This document shows positions 6,256 through 8,000 of a stretch of DNA of 8,000 nt, in pieces. Source of the DNA: Sulfurospirillum sp. (GTDB lineage: Bacteria; Campylobacterota; Campylobacteria; Campylobacterales; QNZT01). The first letter of the stretch is position 1; the number at the start of each line of letters is the position of its first letter. The stretch lies in assembly GCA_003978455.1 (NCBI GenBank), contig QNZT01000017.1:1-8000 (forward strand). The letters run 5' to 3'. Both the position numbers and the translations under genes were made by a program. Under the pieces are notes generated by a model. It saw only the letters and a list, made by a program, of their open reading frames with translations, did not search any database and was not told the DNA's origin.

Positions 6256-6312
6256 ATGCAAACATTATCAAGATCAAGTACGACTTCGCTGCGTTATCAG
6301 GATAAACGATGA
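6256..6312 (+). CDS. Possible 18-aa coupling peptide between moaA and queD
   Basis: An ATG at 6256 opens an 18-codon frame (MQTLSRSSTTSLRYQDKR). Its TGA at 6310-6312 overlaps the queD ATG at 6309 as ATGA. GGGTGAG at 6242-6248 sits at a workable distance and overlaps the moaA stop. It could carry ribosomes from moaA to queD, whose own site (AGGAT, 6298-6302) is modest. Nothing shows it is conserved, and a frame this short may be chance. Confidence 0.2.
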   Translation: MQTLSRSSTTSLRYQDKR

Positions 6313-6890
6313 TCATCCGAAAACTCTTTAAGTTTGAAAACGCCCACGTTGTCCGCGGCTGTACCAGTGAACGGTGCAAATACAGCATACACGGACACTC
6401 CTACAAGATAGAGGTGCTTTTTGAGTCGAACTATCTGGATCAGGGGCAGATGGTGTATGACTTTGGCTTGACCAAAACGACGATCAAAGAGCTGATCGAC
6501 TCCTTTGACCATGCGACAGCTCTCTGGAACAGAGACGATCCGGAGTATATCGCCGCGATCAAAAAGTTCAGCAAGCGCTGGGTGAGCCTGCCCGTTTCTC
6601 CCTCGGCAGAGCAGTTTTCACGCGTGCTGTTTCTGATGATCGACCGTCTTTTGTCACAGACACAGATGCAAAACGGTGAAAAAGAGGTGAAACTGCACAG
6701 TGTGATCGTTCATGAAACCGATACCGGGTATGCCCAGGGATTTCGCGAAGATGCCTACAGCAAACTGATGGGAGAGATCGATCTCAACGAGATTGTCTTT
6801 AGCGATCAGGTTAAAGCAGAGTGGCATGATCCGCAGATGTGGGATAAGCTGCTGACAGGAAAAATATTTGTCAACCCTAAGCCTCTCTAG
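6309..6890 (+). CDS. queD: 6-carboxytetrahydropterin synthase QueD, long Campylobacterota-type form
   Basis: Converts 7,8-dihydroneopterin triphosphate to 6-carboxy-5,6,7,8-tetrahydropterin, the first dedicated step toward the queuosine precursor preQ1 for tRNA modification. Zinc ligands are His13 (FENAH), His28 and His30 (HGHSY). The catalytic set is likely Cys23 or Cys18 with Asp67-His68 (FDHAT). SPSAEQ at 97-102 and Glu136 in VHETDTGYA fit the pterin-binding site of the PTPS/QueD fold. The protein is 193 aa against about 120 for E. coli QueD, with insertions after the DHAT motif and about 45 extra residues at the C-terminus (from about 148) that I cannot assign. Four residues separate Cys23 from HGH, where E. 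coli has three. It starts 61 bp after moaA, which uses GTP too but for another cofactor. A related pterin-forming role cannot be excluded. Confidence 0.87.
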   Translation: MIIRKLFKFENAHVVRGCTSERCKYSIHGHSYKIEVLFESNYLDQGQMVYDFGLTKTTIKELIDSFDHATALWNRDDPEYIAAIKKFSKRWVSLPVSPSAEQFSRVLFLMIDRLLSQTQMQNGEKEVKLHSVIVHETDTGYAQGFREDAYSKLMGEIDLNEIVFSDQVKAEWHDPQMWDKLLTGKIFVNPKPL

Positions 6891-6898
6891 CTAATAAA

Positions 6899-6916
6899 AA
6901 AAGTAACCTTACTTTT
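6899..6916. promoter_or_regulatory. Perfect 8-bp palindrome upstream of the cytochrome gene
   Basis: AAAAGTAA at 6899-6906 and its exact complement TTACTTTT at 6909-6916 are separated by CC. It follows the queD stop by 8 bp and sits about where the -35 of the cytochrome promoter should be. It has only one G-C pair per arm and lacks a long T-run, so it is poor as a terminator. An operator for a dimeric regulator is the more likely reading, by inference. Confidence 0.4.
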
Positions 6917-6928
6917 ATCATAAAAGAG

Positions 6929-6934
6929 TAGAAT
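6929..6934 (+). promoter_or_regulatory. Probable -10 box of the cytochrome c gene
   Basis: TAGAAT at 6929-6934 in an AT-rich 75-bp gap would start transcription near 6941 and give a leader of about 25 nt with AGGAGAG at 6953-6959. No standard -35 is spaced correctly, which is normal for this lineage. Confidence 0.45.
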
Positions 6935-6965
6935 AGTCTTGTAAAAATAAACAGGAGAGATATTC

Positions 6966-7631
6966 ATGAAAAAAACTTTCATATATTCATTGGTACTGGC
7001 AGCTGTTCTGGCTGGTTGCGGTGATTCGGCAAAAGAGGCAGCAAGCAACATGGCAGATAAAGCCAAAGAGGCGACAGCAAGTGTTGCAGATCATGCAAAA
7101 GCAGCTGCTTCCCATGCGGTAGAAGCGACCAAAGAGGCAGCCAAAAGTGCGGCAGCCGGTGCAGCTGAAGCGGTAAAAGAGGGTAAAGATGTCGCAAGTG
7201 CGGCAAAAGATGCTGTTGCAGAGACTGCATCCAAAGCAGTTGAAGCTACCAAAGAAGCGGCAAGCAATGCGGTAGAAGCGACCAAAGAGGCAGCCGGTGC
7301 AGCTGTGGACAAAACCAAAGAAGCAGCTTCCGAAGCAGCGGCAGCAGCTACAGGCGCAGTAAGTGCGGCAAAAGAGGCAGTTGCAGGTGCAGATGGTGCG
7401 GCGGTATTTAAAAAATGTGCAGCTTGCCATGGCGGCAAAGCGGAGAAAAAAGCGCTTGGTGCAAGTCAGGTTATCGCAGGATGGGATGCAGCAAAAATAG
7501 AAGCAGCACTCAAAGGATACAAAGACGGATCATACGGCGGACCTATGAAAGGTGTCATGAAAGGTCAGGTTGCATCTTTGAGCGATGCAGATATCAAAGC
7601 GGTAGCAGAGTATATTTCTACACTGAAATAG
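6966..7631 (+). CDS. Lipoprotein cytochrome c with long Ala/Lys/Glu helical stalk
   Basis: A periplasmic electron carrier tethered by lipid. Residues 1-17 are a signal peptide, and LAGC at 15-18 is the lipobox, making Cys18 the acylated N-terminus. Residues about 20-142 are a low-complexity stalk of Ala, Lys, Glu, Ser and Thr with LEA-like 11-residue periodicity; AVEATKEAA occurs three times (51-59, 91-99, 102-110). The C-terminal 80 residues are a small class I cytochrome c with heme motif CAACH at 151-155 and the Met ligand at M194 or M198 in GGPMKGVMKG, ending in the usual helix (SDADIKAVAEYIST). The stalk should let the heme domain reach across the periplasm between membrane complexes; this is inferred. 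The start has a strong AGGAGAG site. It has its own promoter and probably forms a single-gene unit. The redox partner cannot be told from the sequence. Confidence 0.9.
   Translation: MKKTFIYSLVLAAVLAGCGDSAKEAASNMADKAKEATASVADHAKAAASHAVEATKEAAKSAAAGAAEAVKEGKDVASAAKDAVAETASKAVEATKEAASNAVEATKEAAGAAVDKTKEAASEAAAAATGAVSAAKEAVAGADGAAVFKKCAACHGGKAEKKALGASQVIAGWDAAKIEAALKGYKDGSYGGPMKGVMKGQVASLSDADIKAVAEYISTLK
7114..7295 (+). repeat. Internal DNA repeats in the cytochrome stalk
   Basis: A 29-bp sequence at 7114-7142 recurs without a change at 7267-7295, 153 bp (51 codons) apart. A 16-bp stretch at 7152-7167 recurs at 7290-7305, 138 bp (46 codons) away. A degenerate further copy lies around 7232-7260. 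Identity at synonymous positions points to recent duplication within the gene rather than only protein-level selection. Confidence 0.75.
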
Positions 7632-7639
7632 CTTTCATA

Positions 7640-7663
7640 GGTTTGGAAGTAATACTTCCGACC
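7640..7663 (+). terminator. Hairpin after the cytochrome gene
   Basis: GGAAGT at 7645-7650 pairs with ACTTCC at 7654-7659 around the loop AAT, and GGT/ACC (7640-7642, 7661-7663) may extend it. It lies 9 bases after the cytochrome stop. There is no run of T after it (TTCTGTC), so it may stabilise the mRNA end rather than terminate by itself. Confidence 0.4.
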
Positions 7664-7673
7664 TTCTGTCATG

Positions 7674-7709
7674 CATAAACAAAGGAGCGGGACAAACGTT
7701 TCCGCTTCT
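7674..7709 (-). terminator. Probable intrinsic terminator of moeA
   Basis: Read leftward, AGAAGCGG (complement of 7702-7709) pairs with CCGCTCCT (complement of 7683-7690) with one A-C mismatch, followed by TTTGTTTAT (complement of 7674-7682). It starts 3 bases after the moeA stop. On the + strand the arms pair over 8 bp with one G-U, so it may also act on the cytochrome transcript. Confidence 0.5.
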
Positions 7710-7711
7710 CT

Positions 7712-8000
7712 TCATGAAGTAAACGCTTCAAAATTCTCTCTCAGAAAATCCCATCTCATCGGCAGAAACTTTACTTTTTCCCCTTTTTTGATCTTATCGG
7801 TTGCGGCGTCTATGACGATCATCCCGTTGCAGTGACTGAGGACATTGACCATGCCGGGTGCATATCTATCGGCAGGGGTAAAAGAGCGACCGTTGTACGA
7901 TCCGGGAATGACATTTGCCACCGGACGGGGAGAGTGCAGATCCCGATCTGTGACAGTGTCGATCGTTTCATGATATGCCGCTTTGCGACCGCTTAGCTTA
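7712..8000 (-). CDS. moeA: Molybdopterin molybdenumtransferase MoeA, C-terminal part
   Basis: Only the last 96 or so codons are present; the frame is open through the right edge. MoeA inserts molybdate into adenylylated molybdopterin in the cytoplasm to finish the molybdenum cofactor. The visible part fits the C-terminal beta-barrel region (domain IV) and the end of domain III: GSYNGRSFTPADRYAPGM, then VNVLSHCNGMIVIDAATDKI and KKGEKVKFLPM. The pattern of a Gly-rich entry, a short hydrophobic strand ending in NG, and GExVxFLPM is the usual MoeA ending. About 11 residues (RWDFLRENFEA core) follow it as a C-terminal tail. The GTG at 7921 is internal and not the start. It lies on the opposite strand from moaA, about 1.5 kb away, so the two cofactor genes are not one operon. 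The catalytic domain is out of view, so the paralogue cannot be named. Confidence 0.85.
   Translation of the reverse strand, partial: KLSGRKAAYHETIDTVTDRDLHSPRPVANVIPGSYNGRSFTPADRYAPGMVNVLSHCNGMIVIDAATDKIKKGEKVKFLPMRWDFLRENFEAFTS

Noticed and set aside
6111..6305. 64-aa frame across the moaA end and intergenic gap
   Set aside because: Most of it lies inside moaA in another frame and it has no recognisable features.
7114..7305. CRISPR-like reading of the repeats in the cytochrome gene
   Set aside because: The repeats are in frame in a protein-coding low-complexity stalk, with offsets that are multiples of three and no unique spacers of regular size.
6979..7438. Long - strand frames opposite the cytochrome gene
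   Set aside because: They are rich in Cys/Phe or Ala/Ser as a direct result of the repetitive GCA/AAA/GAA codons on the other strand. The + strand frame has a signal peptide, lipobox and heme motif.

Overview
The window looks like a chromosomal stretch from a Campylobacterota (epsilonproteobacterial) bacterium, most likely a free-living sulfur or hydrogen oxidiser of the Sulfurimonas, Sulfurovum or Sulfuricurvum type. The reasons are the mix of genes and their protein sequences: a MqnP-type prenyltransferase of the futalosine menaquinone route, a CetB-like PAS protein next to a soluble TlpD-like chemoreceptor, a long form of QueD, and a small lipoprotein cytochrome c. The promoters have clear TATAAT-type -10 boxes and poorly conserved -35 boxes, which also fits. 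The genus is an inference; no rRNA is present.

Layout from left to right. The 5' part of phosphoglucomutase (pgm) runs leftward off the window edge (1-548). A 268-bp AT-rich divergent intergenic region (549-816) carries a TATAAT promoter that fires directly into a 114-bp element bounded by perfect 20-bp inverted repeats (657-770). This is the least explained piece of DNA here. A tight rightward operon follows: mqnP, an unrecognised 177-aa protein, a membrane-anchored coiled-coil protein with a helix-turn-helix-like tail, and a divergent uracil-DNA glycosylase homologue. Its genes are 8 bp apart or overlap by 8 and 4 bp.

Convergent to this operon, overlapping its end by 16 bp, is a leftward two-gene chemotaxis unit (3425-5207). 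It encodes a PAS protein carrying the Aer-type FAD-binding residues and a transmembrane-free methyl-accepting protein ending in a zinc-binding CZB domain. The two reading frames overlap by 35 bp, so they probably form a bipartite redox sensor. The PAS gene shares a 74-bp divergent promoter region with moaA.

Rightward from there are moaA (molybdopterin synthesis) and a Campylobacterota-type queD (queuosine synthesis), then an independently promoted lipoprotein cytochrome c with a long Ala/Lys/Glu-rich helical stalk. The 3' end of moeA (molybdenum insertion) enters leftward from the right edge and faces the cytochrome gene across an 80-bp region with two hairpins. Two molybdopterin genes thus flank queD and the cytochrome, but on opposite strands. 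No tRNA, rRNA, CRISPR array, insertion sequence or phage gene was seen.
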